Source of the DNA: Clostridia bacterium
Lineage (GTDB): Bacteria > Bacillota > Clostridia > Oscillospirales > Acutalibacteraceae
Assembly (NCBI GenBank): GCA_017439585.1
Contig: JAFSIV010000006.1
Location: forward strand, 1-61,293
Reading direction: 5' to 3'
DNA: 61,293 nucleotides
Translations under genes and position numbers: made by a program
Part shown: positions 51,852-59,822 of the stretch, piece by piece
Layout of the letters: each line of letters starts with the position of its first letter
How positions within the stretch are numbered: position 1 is the stretch's first letter
The notes under the pieces: generated by a model
The model's input: the letters and a program-made list of their open reading frames with translations, nothing else
The model's database searches: none
Told to the model about the DNA's origin: nothing

Positions 51852-53729
51852 TTATAGATACAAAATCGGTATGGCGCTCCAACCGTGGCAAAGGCTACCT
51901 GCTTTACCAAATGCATCGGCGCCTTCGATTACTTCCCAGACAGATGTGGCATCATTGTCGAGCATCACCTTGTATGTATCACAGATTTCTTGGATAATAC
52001 ATTGATGATATTTAGAATCGACTTTAAGCAATGCGTCATATTTAAAGCATTTCATACTTAAAGAGCATTCTAAAAGCTTGTTACAAGATAAATTTTCAGC
52101 AATAGCATAGCTTTCCTCCGGCGTAGTAAGCCCTGCAAGAATAGCAACGGCATTTCCCAGCTCTGTGAATTCCTTGCCTTCTTTCGACATTGAAAAAAGC
52201 CCGTTTTTAGAATCAAAAAAGTTTCGCTTAATATTCGCTTTAATCGCATCCATCATGTCCTGATAGTTAAATGATTTATGGATTCTGTCTGATATGGTTT
52301 TAAAATTTTCAAGTGCAATTATAAATAAGCAATTGATCATAAGATCGGATCGGGTATCCGTTGATCCGATTTTTTCGTCCATATAGGCAGACCAGTCATA
52401 AAAATTCCAATACCCACTATCGCGAAAAGTATACAACAATCCGTCTTGAATCTGCTTTTCAAATACTCGAATAATTTTTAAAAGTTTTTCATAGACCTCG
52501 GTTGCCAAGGATAAATCATTTGTGTTATCAAGATATTCTTTTATCGCTGTGAAATAATGTAGAGAAAACGAGGGGATTGCAAGCTCGGTACCACTGGGAT
52601 AGGTGATAGACAAAAGGTCATCTTCTCTGGTATCTTGACTTATGAGGATTAAGGCTGCACGGGCATAATCACGGTTCCCGTTTTTGAACGCTTTATAACC
52701 GCACAGCATTTGATTTCTGGAATCAAATGTATAAAAGGATTGCTCACGCCAAGGTGTATCAACATATCGTTCCAGCATACACAATTTTAATGTATTAACA
52801 CTTAAATCATATATTTTTTGTTTTAGAGGATCAGCAAAATTTCTGGGTATAACCTCGGCAGGATATGCTTGCGGAATGATTCCGATATAATCCAATTTGA
52901 TTGGAGCTTCACAAAAAACCTCTAAATATCGGCAACCGAGCCTTAGCATATAGTTGATATAGTTATTCTCGCCTTTTTTTGCTATATATTCAAAACTGAA
53001 ATCTCTGTTTCCTATTTTTCTGCGCACATTTCCGTCAATAATATGTTCTCCCCAGCAGACAGTGATTTTTTGAGAAACATCTGTATAAAAATTTAGAATA
53101 GGAAGACCGACCGTTTCTTCGCCCAGATCTAACAGAAAATAATCACCTGTGTTTTTTAAAACGGTAATTTTCTTTTCTTTCAATAATTGTGATTTCGCAA
53201 TTGGACGCGGGTACATTTCACATTTTTTATCCACAACAAAACTATTGTGAAAAGCAGCGTCACCCGATTTTGTTTCATCAAACAAAAAACTTTGCCCCAT
53301 TTGTGAAGTTATGATTTTTTTGTACCCACCTTTGTAGTTCGGATTCTCGCGCGATAGCGTTTCTTCGCAACTTCTGCAAATTGATTTTCCGTCACATTCT
53401 ATTTCATAAAAAAGACCGGCTTTAGCAGGTTTATATCGGGAAGATGCTATCCCTAAATGCCAAACAGTTATAAGGATTGTATTTTCACCGATCACAAGAT
53501 GGTCGGTGATATCAATGCTGTCATAAATTTTATAATGTTCAAAATCACCATATTGATTGGAGCTAACGTAACCGCCATTCACAAACAGGGTATAATCGCC
53601 ATCGCATGAAATATGGCAAATTACTTTTCCTCCGTTATAGTTTAATTCATCCATAAAATCGCCGTATGTATCAGGATTTGCAAATTCTGTATACCAAATC
53701 CAAGAGGTATTAGTAAAGGATTTTTTCAT
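51852..53729 (-). CDS. GH78-like alpha-L-rhamnosidase, cytosolic
   Basis: I start at the ATG at 53729, downstream of the promoter at 53764-53792, giving 625 residues without a signal peptide; longer frames begin before the likely transcript start. An N-terminal beta-sandwich (about 1-270) precedes an (alpha/alpha)6 barrel with ERYVDTPWREQSFY (Glu329 region), SVWEVIEG (Glu599) and a C-terminal SLCHGWSAIPI, as in family 78 six-hairpin rhamnosidases. It would release L-rhamnose from imported glycosides. An L-rhamnose mutarotase lies 2.6 kb away in the same island. Linkage specificity is unknown. Confidence 0.78.
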   Translation of the reverse strand: MKKSFTNTSWIWYTEFANPDTYGDFMDELNYNGGKVICHISCDGDYTLFVNGGYVSSNQYGDFEHYKIYDSIDITDHLVIGENTILITVWHLGIASSRYKPAKAGLFYEIECDGKSICRSCEETLSRENPNYKGGYKKIITSQMGQSFLFDETKSGDAAFHNSFVVDKKCEMYPRPIAKSQLLKEKKITVLKNTGDYFLLDLGEETVGLPILNFYTDVSQKITVCWGEHIIDGNVRRKIGNRDFSFEYIAKKGENNYINYMLRLGCRYLEVFCEAPIKLDYIGIIPQAYPAEVIPRNFADPLKQKIYDLSVNTLKLCMLERYVDTPWREQSFYTFDSRNQMLCGYKAFKNGNRDYARAALILISQDTREDDLLSITYPSGTELAIPSFSLHYFTAIKEYLDNTNDLSLATEVYEKLLKIIRVFEKQIQDGLLYTFRDSGYWNFYDWSAYMDEKIGSTDTRSDLMINCLFIIALENFKTISDRIHKSFNYQDMMDAIKANIKRNFFDSKNGLFSMSKEGKEFTELGNAVAILAGLTTPEESYAIAENLSCNKLLECSLSMKCFKYDALLKVDSKYHQCIIQEICDTYKVMLDNDATSVWEVIEGADAFGKAGSLCHGWSAIPILYL

Positions 53730-53763
53730 ATCATTAACACCATTTCTGTCATTGATTTTGTAC

Positions 53764-53792
53764 ATTATACCACACCGCCGATTTGATGTAAA
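53764..53792 (-). promoter_or_regulatory. Promoter of the rhamnosidase gene, part of the shared junction
   Basis: On the reverse strand TTTACA (53792-53787) and TATAAT (53769-53764) are 17 bases apart. The -35 side belongs to the segment shared with the junction at 56680-56730. Confidence 0.65.
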
Positions 53793-53806
53793 TATTTTTT
53801 GCAAAC

Positions 53807-53952
53807 TAATGGGTCCTACTTGACCACAAGCAGAGGGTTGGATTTTAGGACTCGGTGCTAAAATGTTTACAATAACAGGCTCTGTGATTGTTTATGTTAC
53901 GGTTGCGAACGTGGTGTACGGGATTATTTATTTGGTATGCAGTATGGTATAA
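53807..53952 (+). pseudogene. spoVAC 3'-end remnant, copy 1
   Basis: From GAG at 53833 to TAA at 53952, 40 codons match the spoVAC C-terminus without a gap or stop: GLGAKMFTITGSVIVYVTVA corresponds to GVGANMFKIAGPVIVYGTVA. By my count about 75 of the last 99 bases agree. Upstream (53807-53832) homology continues with small indels. The match stops at the stop codon. It has no start and cannot be a functional gene. Confidence 0.88.
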
Positions 53953-53958
53953 TAATAG

Positions 53959-53995
53959 GACTGCCTCACTTGCTTGTGTGGCAGTCTTTCTTTTA
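53959..53995 (+). terminator. Terminator at the left edge of island module B
   Basis: GACTGCC/GGCAGTC stem with an inner CAC/GTG pair, then a T-rich tract, seven bases after the copy 1 stop codon. Confidence 0.75.
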
Positions 53996-54000
53996 TACCA

Positions 54001-54849
54001 TTATTTCATGGGTGTAAAACACACTTTTTTCAAATCTTCGTCTAATATTTGCAATGTAGCTGGCATTAGTAACCTTCCCCGACCATCTAAGCTCCAAACA
54101 ATTTTCTTTTGATTGTCAACTTCAAAGAACTGTATACCCTCATCAAGATGACCGTGCCCCATCCAGTTTGTGAATACAAGATTACCGTTTGATAATAATT
54201 GAATACCCAACAACCAACGGATACTTATTTGAGGAATATCGCTATTAGTAAGATCCCAGATTTCTTTACCGTTTTCATCAAGCTCGTAAGCACCTGACAT
54301 ACATGAATATACAATATGCCCGTTTGGTAGAACAACAAGACCAAAAGCATCTGGGCGAATATCAAACTCTGTAATGATTTCTCCGTTTATGGATAATTTT
54401 CGTATTTTATTAATTCCCGGCTGAACCAAAAAATAAGCATTGCCAATTTTTCTGGCTAATCGCATTCCCTCGTGCGAGGGACCTTCGTAGGGTATATTTA
54501 TTTGGCTGACTTTATTTCCGTTGGAATCAATTTCTAAAAGTTGTGGTTCTCCCAAAAGACCTAATAAAATATTACCGTTTTCAAGAGGTTGACAACTAAA
54601 TATCTCTTTCCCAGCGAGATAACGCATTGCTACTGAGCCGTCGCTGTTTAGGATTGTAACTCCGGCGGTGTCAATGCCGCTGTTGTGAGCATATAGGATT
54701 TTTCCGTTAGGAAGTACCCATAAATCAAACGCACCGACAATGTCACATATTTCTTGCGTAATTTTACCGTCTTTATCAATAAATATCAACTTGTTTGTGG
54801 CTGTATCACTACAAACAAAACTATGTCGTTCATTACCTGTAATTTTCAT
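54001..54849 (-). CDS. Cytosolic beta-propeller-like protein of unknown function
   Basis: This 282-residue protein has no signal peptide or membrane segment. Repeated blade motifs of the type LPNGKILYAH, LENGNILLG, LPNGHIVYSC and LSNGNLVFTNW, about 45-50 residues apart, each with an Asn-Gly turn followed by hydrophobic strands, suggest a six-bladed propeller of the PQQ/NHL-like class. It contains GHGH and HEG motifs that could bind metal or sugar. It follows the iron alcohol dehydrogenase by 15 bases on the same strand, so the two are an operon. Role unknown; possibly a lyase or epimerase of deoxysugars. Confidence 0.7.
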   Translation of the reverse strand: MKITGNERHSFVCSDTATNKLIFIDKDGKITQEICDIVGAFDLWVLPNGKILYAHNSGIDTAGVTILNSDGSVAMRYLAGKEIFSCQPLENGNILLGLLGEPQLLEIDSNGNKVSQINIPYEGPSHEGMRLARKIGNAYFLVQPGINKIRKLSINGEIITEFDIRPDAFGLVVLPNGHIVYSCMSGAYELDENGKEIWDLTNSDIPQISIRWLLGIQLLSNGNLVFTNWMGHGHLDEGIQFFEVDNQKKIVWSLDGRGRLLMPATLQILDEDLKKVCFTPMK

Positions 54850-54864
54850 AACTGCTCCTCCCGA

Positions 54865-56085
54865 TCATATTGCCATCTGTAAAATTGTTATGATTCCTTC
54901 GCGGCCAATTTTAGGTATTGACGGTAACATGCCGTCAGCATCACAACCATGAGCAACGATTTCATCAGCGATTCTTTCTATATCAGAACTGGGAATATTT
55001 GCGTCAGATAAAGTATGAGGCACTCCAACCTCATCCATAAACTGTACAAAGCAATCAACAGTTTTTTCTGCGATTTCGCGATTGTTTTGTCCATCGCGTT
55101 TCAAACCAAATACATTTTCTCCAAGTAAAGCAAAACGAGCCTCACGTTCTGAGTTAAGAGTGCAGGTATAACGGAAATACGAATCAATAAAGATTGCTAG
55201 TGTTACACCGTGCGGTGTGTTGTAAAGTGCTGAAAGAACATGTCCCATTTGGTGCATAGGAGTGGTTGCATTAAGTCCAGACTGTAAGTATCCGTTCCAA
55301 GCAAGTGAGGCAGCCCACTGCATATTAGCTCTATGGTCAACGTTTAACGGATCTTTTATAATAGCTTTCAATTCACTTATAATCGTTACGAGGAGTCCTT
55401 CGTGCAATCTATCCTGCAAAGGTGAATTTTGATCGCCGTTGAGATATGCTTCAAGTATATGTGACATTGCGTCTACCGCACCTACTGCAGTTTGATATAC
55501 AGGAAGCGTACAAGTAAGAGCAGGATCAATTATTGAAACAGTTGGATAAAGGATTGGTGCGGATACATATGCTTTCTCCTGAGTTACCTCATTGGTAGCC
55601 ACAGCGGTACAATTCGTTTCGCTGCTTGTGGCAGGAAGGGTGGGCACCATAACGGTTGGCAGACTTTTTTCCGGAGGGATTGAAACGGAACAATCGTGAC
55701 GGGACACAAACATATTCCACGGTTCACCCTGGAATAGCACGCCTGCTGCAATTACTTTGGTAGAATCCATAACACTGCCGCCGCCTACACCTATACAGAA
55801 ATCAACTTCATTTTTTCTGCAAATTTCAATCGCTTCTTGTATGTGGCAAAGCAAGGGATTTGCTTTGATACGGTAAAATGTAATGATTTCAATTCCGATA
55901 TCGACTAATTTGGTTTCAATATCAGAAAGCAATGATTCTAAAAAAGTAATATCGTCATAGGAAATAATAAGCGCCTTTTTACCAAGGCTTTTTACATGTT
56001 TTGCGATATTTTTAGATTCTCCGGTTCCAAAAACAACACGAACGGGATTATAAAGCTCAAAATTTTGCAAAGTTATACCCTCCAA
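54865..56085 (-). CDS. Iron-containing alcohol dehydrogenase
   Basis: This 406-residue group III dehydrogenase has a GTGES N-terminal turn, NAD motif GVGGGSVMDSTKVIAAG and metal-ligand residues in GAVDAMSHILEAYL, HQMGHVLSALYNTPHG. It probably reduces an aldehyde such as lactaldehyde or propionaldehyde to the alcohol; in rhamnose fermentation this gives 1,2-propanediol or propanol. The nearest relatives by feel are BDH/YqhD-like enzymes rather than FucO. GGAGGGT precedes the ATG and it has its own consensus promoter. Confidence 0.9.
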   Translation of the reverse strand: MEGITLQNFELYNPVRVVFGTGESKNIAKHVKSLGKKALIISYDDITFLESLLSDIETKLVDIGIEIITFYRIKANPLLCHIQEAIEICRKNEVDFCIGVGGGSVMDSTKVIAAGVLFQGEPWNMFVSRHDCSVSIPPEKSLPTVMVPTLPATSSETNCTAVATNEVTQEKAYVSAPILYPTVSIIDPALTCTLPVYQTAVGAVDAMSHILEAYLNGDQNSPLQDRLHEGLLVTIISELKAIIKDPLNVDHRANMQWAASLAWNGYLQSGLNATTPMHQMGHVLSALYNTPHGVTLAIFIDSYFRYTCTLNSEREARFALLGENVFGLKRDGQNNREIAEKTVDCFVQFMDEVGVPHTLSDANIPSSDIERIADEIVAHGCDADGMLPSIPKIGREGIITILQMAI

Positions 56086-56105
56086 TTAATTATTTTACAA
56101 AGGAT

Positions 56106-56134
56106 AATATATTCTAACTTTCCGGTGCTGTCAA
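56106..56134 (-). promoter_or_regulatory. Promoter of the alcohol dehydrogenase operon
   Basis: On the reverse strand TTGACA (56134-56129) and TATATT (56111-56106), 17 bases apart. Confidence 0.75.
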
Positions 56135-56198
56135 TGGATAATACTATTACGTTTTGGTATTATATTATCATTGTGTTACTTGCAGTGTATCCTTTTTC

Positions 56199-56243
56199 GG
56201 TACAGTAGCAAGTGCGGTTATATAGTGTTATTTATTGAAAATC
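56199..56243 (+). pseudogene. spoVAC 3'-end remnant, copy 2 (short)
   Basis: GGT ACA GTA GCA AGT GCG GTT ATA encodes GTVASAVI, matching GTVASVVY of SpoVAC, and base similarity continues through the following TTATTTATTG (spoVAC ATAATTTATTG). A stop interrupts the frame. Homology is limited to about 45 bases. Confidence 0.65.
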
Positions 56244-56285
56244 GACTCTGATTTAATATATTAACTGCATACTCTGCGTTTCGAA

Positions 56286-56316
56286 CAAAAGGCTTGACCT
56301 TTCGGTCAAGCCTTTG
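56286..56316. terminator. Terminator at the left edge of island module C
   Basis: AAAGGCTTGACC/GGTCAAGCCTTT with loop TTTC. The 12-bp arms are identical to those after intact spoVAC at 51821-51849; only the loop differs. Confidence 0.88.
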
Positions 56317-56319
56317 TTG

Positions 56320-56637
56320 TTAATCAAAAGAAAATACCTGTTTAAGTAATGGCTGTGCGCCTGTTTTGGGATCTTTTTCCATAATTAGAATATCTGCCAT
56401 ATATTCATCCCAACGCGCAACAACCGGACTGGAATTTTGCACCTTGGCGGCAAAATCTATGCCCTTTTTACATTCGTAATATCCAAACAGCTCGTTTCCA
56501 ACATTCCAAATGGTGTAGTTGCAGATTCCGGCTTCTCTGAGAAGTGCTTTCATATCATCGGGGAGAGCATCATGTCTGCGTTTATATTCCTCCAGACAAC
56601 CCTCCTTAATTGTTGCTTTCCATGCATATTTTTCCAT
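56320..56637 (-). CDS. rhaM: L-rhamnose mutarotase
   Basis: This 105-residue protein is the normal size for the family, with KRRHDALPDDMKALL (catalytic His), ICNYTIWNVGNELFGYYEC and ARWDEYMADI. It interconverts the alpha and beta anomers of L-rhamnose to supply rhamnose isomerase; neither rhaA, rhaB nor rhaD is present in the window. It is the only gene of its module, framed by a shared terminator and a shared promoter. AAGGAG precedes the ATG. Confidence 0.92.
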   Translation of the reverse strand: MEKYAWKATIKEGCLEEYKRRHDALPDDMKALLREAGICNYTIWNVGNELFGYYECKKGIDFAAKVQNSSPVVARWDEYMADILIMEKDPKTGAQPLLKQVFSFD

Positions 56638-56656
56638 TGTATCAACTCCTTTTATT

Positions 56657-56685
56657 ATATTATCACACCACAGCTTAAATGTAAA
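56657..56685 (-). promoter_or_regulatory. Promoter of rhaM, part of the shared junction
   Basis: On the reverse strand TTTACA (56685-56680) and TAATAT (56662-56657), 17 bases apart, laid out as at the rhamnosidase promoter. Confidence 0.6.
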
Positions 56686-56765
56686 TATTTTTACAAACTA
56701 ATGCTTCCTAAGTTGCCATAATCAGAGGGCTTATCTTAAAATTTGTAGCTAATATGTTAAAAATC
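56680..56765 (+). pseudogene. spoVAC 3'-end remnant, copy 3, with shared junction lead
   Basis: 56680-56730 repeats 53787-53838: 13 identical bases, a short difference, 10 identical bases, then 18 of 26. It continues into spoVAC-like sequence with a frameshift; VANMLKI matches GANMFKI of SpoVAC. The copy breaks off near 56765, before the GTVAS block. Confidence 0.7.
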
Positions 56766-56801
56766 GAAAAATTTTAAAAAGCAAACGGCAAAGAGTAAAA
56801 T

Positions 56802-57596
56802 TTACCCTAAGCCGTTCTTAAATATTTCACGATATTTGCTTGGTGACATTTGATAGTGCTTTTTAAACATCTTGTTAAAATATATTGAGTCGTTAATGCC
56901 TACTTCTGATGCAATTTGGTTAATCGACTTTGTCGTTCCTTGCAGTAGCTCTGCTGCTACGGATAAACGATAATTGTTTAAAAAACAAATTGGGGAAACA
57001 CCCATTTGTTTCTTAAAGACTACAAATAGATGCGAAGCAGAAAGATGGGTTTGCTTTGCAATATCTTCAACCGAAATTTTTTCGCCATAGTTATCTTTAA
57101 TATAACGTAACGCTTGCTCTAGGTATGGAGGTAATGATTGCTCTTTTTCATTTGCAACCAAAGAAAGAAGTTTAACTATTTCGTAATAACAAATATATTC
57201 GTCAAAGGTATTGTCCGCACAAAATAACTTATCAAAAACCGAATTCATTTTTGCCTTGACATTTTCCGGCAAAATGGTTGGTAAATTGAATTTTTCATCA
57301 AAGTTATAAATATCGTTGATTTTGATTTTTATATAAACCCAACGGCAAGTTATATTTTTGCTTATGCTATCCATGTTGTGAATAATGCGTTGTTGTACAT
57401 TTGATGGGGCAATAAAAAAACCACCACTTCCGGTATTGTGTGTTATACCATTGTTGAGTTGAATATCATAAGAGCCTTCAACTGATTGTGCAACTGACAA
57501 ATATGGCAATATTTTTGTATGACATATACCATCATGCGCGTTAGAAGTAAAACCGTTTTTATGGATATACTCTATATGAATCTTTTCGATATTCAT
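56802..57596 (-). CDS. AraC-family transcriptional regulator
   Basis: This 264-residue regulator has an N-terminal cupin-like sugar-sensing domain (about 1-140, SYDIQLNNG, GGFFIAPSNVQQR) and a C-terminal double helix-turn-helix (about 160-260, ISVEDIAKQTHLSASHLFVV, FKKQMGVSPICFLN, INQIASEVGI, FNKMFKKHYQMSPSKYR). It is divergent from the glycyl radical enzyme, with 93 bases between, so it most likely controls that operon in response to its substrate. GAGGTGAG precedes the ATG. Confidence 0.93.
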   Translation of the reverse strand: MNIEKIHIEYIHKNGFTSNAHDGICHTKILPYLSVAQSVEGSYDIQLNNGITHNTGSGGFFIAPSNVQQRIIHNMDSISKNITCRWVYIKIKINDIYNFDEKFNLPTILPENVKAKMNSVFDKLFCADNTFDEYICYYEIVKLLSLVANEKEQSLPPYLEQALRYIKDNYGEKISVEDIAKQTHLSASHLFVVFKKQMGVSPICFLNNYRLSVAAELLQGTTKSINQIASEVGINDSIYFNKMFKKHYQMSPSKYREIFKNGLG

Positions 57597-57611
57597 TTTC
57601 TCACCTCAATA

Positions 57612-57671
57612 GTATTATACTAAATAACAGTATTATTTTCAATGTTTTTTTATAGTTTTATATGCTATAAT
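57612..57671. promoter_or_regulatory. Divergent promoters of the AraC regulator and the glycyl radical enzyme
   Basis: The regulator's promoter on the reverse strand is TTGAAA (57642-57637) and TATAAT (57619-57614), spacing 17. For the enzyme, TATAAT at 57666-57671 has no good -35, as expected for an activator-dependent promoter. A GTATTAT direct repeat at 57612 and 57630, 18 bases apart, could be operator half-sites. Confidence 0.6.
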
Positions 57672-57689
57672 ATTACCGAGGTGACAGTT

Positions 57690-59822
57690 ATGAAATTTTT
57701 TGCTGTTAATGGGAAAAGGCCGGTAAGATTAAGTGAAGAAACAAGAAAATTTGCTTTTGACTCTTTAAATCATAAATACGGATTAGAAACTTGGGGTACG
57801 CCCGCTGTTTTGATGGATGATTATGAGGGATTTGAGTATTTAACTCCGCTTCAAAAATACGATGCCGCCATAGAGCGCATTGCAAAAACAGCCCCTATTC
57901 GTATTTGTGAAGGGGAAAGGTTAAGCGGTGCGGCAACCTTGGGGCTTGCCATAGGGCATCAAATTCCCGCCATGTTTAATAGTGAACTAGGTATTTTTGG
58001 TTCCGTTAGCCATTTGACGATTGATTTTGAAACAGTGATCAAAAAAGGTATTAATCACATTCAAAAACAGGCTGAAGAAAGTATGAAAAAGTATAAAGGA
58101 ACGGAGAAAGAGCAATTCGTTTTAAGCTGCTTGCATTGCCTTAATTGTATGAAAATATGGCACGAGCGATATTTGAACGAATTGAAAAATAAATCGGAAT
58201 ACAGAAAAAACTTTGAGAATCTGCAAAATGTACCTTTTGAACCTGCTGCAAACTTTTATGAGGCAGTGCAAAGTATATGGTTTACGTTTGCGTTTGTCCG
58301 TCTTTGCGGAAATTGGCCCGGAATAGGCAGAATCGATTGGTTGTTAGGCGAATATTTAGAAAAAGACCTTGCCGACGGTACGCTTACACTTGACGAGGCA
58401 AGAGAGATATTGGCACACTTTTTCATCAAAGGTTGTGAATGGGTACGTGGCGGTGATTACGGTAGCGGTGATGCACAGCATTTTCAAAATATCGTTCTTG
58501 CCGGTGTGGATGAAAACGGAAAAGAAGTGACAAATGTAGTTACTTATCTTGTCTTGGATATATTGGAGGAATTAGGTATCAGCGATTTCCCGACCACAGT
58601 TCGCATCAATAAAAATACCGATAAGAAACTATTGACACGTGTAGCCGAAGTAATACGTTTAGGCGGCGGTGTTGTTGCTGTATATAACGAGGATTTGATA
58701 ATAGACTCGCTTACTGATTACGGATATGAGCTGAAAGAGGCGAGAAAATTTGCAAACGATGGTTGTTGGGAAATACAAATTCCGGGCAAAACGCGATTTG
58801 GATATATTCCGTTTGACGCTTTGCAGATTTTTCAGCAAATAACGCTTGATAATTACAGCGAAAACGCTTGCTTTTTAGATTTTAATTCCTTGTACAATGT
58901 ATTTATTGATGGATTGAGAAACAAGGTGACAGAAATTTTTAGCGAAGTGAATAAGCGTAATTTTGTATATACTGCATTGCCGACAAAGGATTGGAAATGG
59001 GCGTCTGATATGCCGTGCACAGTTGTTTCACTTTTTGAAGAGGGCTGTATTGAAAATGGGTGCTCCTACTTCGAGGGAGGACCGATTTATAACATTCTTT
59101 CACCACATATCGGCGGTTTACCTGATGTGGTTAACAGCTTGTATGCTATTAAAAAGTTGGTTTTTGATGAGCATAAGGTATCATTTGCTGAAATGATGCG
59201 ATTATTGAAGAATAACTGGGAAGGTAATGAGACACTACGTCAATATACTCTTAATAAATATTCGTATTTTGGAAATGACAATGATGAGGTAGATGTTATT
59301 GCAAAAAACATTATAAAAGATTTTTCTGATATTTGTGATAATATAATAAGTAGATATAAAACACCGGCAGGGATTAGCACCTTTGGCAGACAGTTAGAAT
59401 GGTCGCCTTATCGTTTTGCAACACCATATGGCAAAAAAGCACACGATATATTATCGGGTAATTTTTCTCCAACTCCCGGCACCGACAAAGAAGGTGCAAC
59501 AGCTATTATCAAATCGTATTGCAAGGCGGATTTAAAACGCACCGTATCGGGCGCGGCTTTGGATATTAAATTGCTTCCAGCGGCAGTAAATGGTGAAAAT
59601 GGTATTGAAGCCATAAGTTCCTTGATTAAAGGATTTGTTACACTCGGCGGACATTTTATGCAATTGGATATTGCCGATACAGAATTACTGAAAAAAGCAC
59701 AGGAGCATCCGGAAGAATACCAAAATCTATCGGTGCGCGTGTCCGGCTGGAATGCTCGCTTTGTCACGCTAAATCGGGAATGGCAAGATATGATTATTGC
59801 CCAAACAGGAAGTGGTTTTTGA
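57690..59822 (+). CDS. Glycyl radical enzyme, uncharacterised dehydratase/lyase-like group
   Basis: I start at the ATG after GAGGTGA, giving 710 residues. The pyruvate formate-lyase-like barrel carries the thiyl cysteine in NDGCWEIQIPGKT (Cys359, Glu361) and the radical site RVSGWNARF near the C-terminus (Gly686). A Glu two residues after the Cys is typical of diol dehydratases and related lyases and excludes pyruvate formate-lyase; DGCWE differs from the GCVE of glycerol dehydratase, choline lyase and 4-hydroxyphenylacetate decarboxylase. RVSGWNARF also has Trp-Asn where most have Tyr-Ser. The substrate is unknown; island context suggests a diol or deoxysugar derivative. Oxygen-sensitive, cytosolic. 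Confidence 0.9.
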   Translation: MKFFAVNGKRPVRLSEETRKFAFDSLNHKYGLETWGTPAVLMDDYEGFEYLTPLQKYDAAIERIAKTAPIRICEGERLSGAATLGLAIGHQIPAMFNSELGIFGSVSHLTIDFETVIKKGINHIQKQAEESMKKYKGTEKEQFVLSCLHCLNCMKIWHERYLNELKNKSEYRKNFENLQNVPFEPAANFYEAVQSIWFTFAFVRLCGNWPGIGRIDWLLGEYLEKDLADGTLTLDEAREILAHFFIKGCEWVRGGDYGSGDAQHFQNIVLAGVDENGKEVTNVVTYLVLDILEELGISDFPTTVRINKNTDKKLLTRVAEVIRLGGGVVAVYNEDLIIDSLTDYGYELKEARKFANDGCWEIQIPGKTRFGYIPFDALQIFQQITLDNYSENACFLDFNSLYNVFIDGLRNKVTEIFSEVNKRNFVYTALPTKDWKWASDMPCTVVSLFEEGCIENGCSYFEGGPIYNILSPHIGGLPDVVNSLYAIKKLVFDEHKVSFAEMMRLLKNNWEGNETLRQYTLNKYSYFGNDNDEVDVIAKNIIKDFSDICDNIISRYKTPAGISTFGRQLEWSPYRFATPYGKKAHDILSGNFSPTPGTDKEGATAIIKSYCKADLKRTVSGAALDIKLLPAAVNGENGIEAISSLIKGFVTLGGHFMQLDIADTELLKKAQEHPEEYQNLSVRVSGWNARFVTLNREWQDMIIAQTGSGF

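Noticed and set aside
53730-53804. Longer start for the rhamnosidase
   Set aside because: Its codons overlap the -10 and -35 elements at 53764-53792 and would be upstream of the predicted transcript start.
53833-53952. A small gene encoding a SpoVAC-like peptide
   Set aside because: The frame has no start codon or ribosome binding site and matches only the last 40 codons of spoVAC; other copies carry stops and frameshifts, so it is a remnant.
57690-59822. Pyruvate formate-lyase or choline trimethylamine-lyase for the glycyl radical enzyme
   Set aside because: Pyruvate formate-lyase needs two adjacent cysteines, which are absent; choline lyase has GCVEP and microcompartment neighbours, neither seen here.
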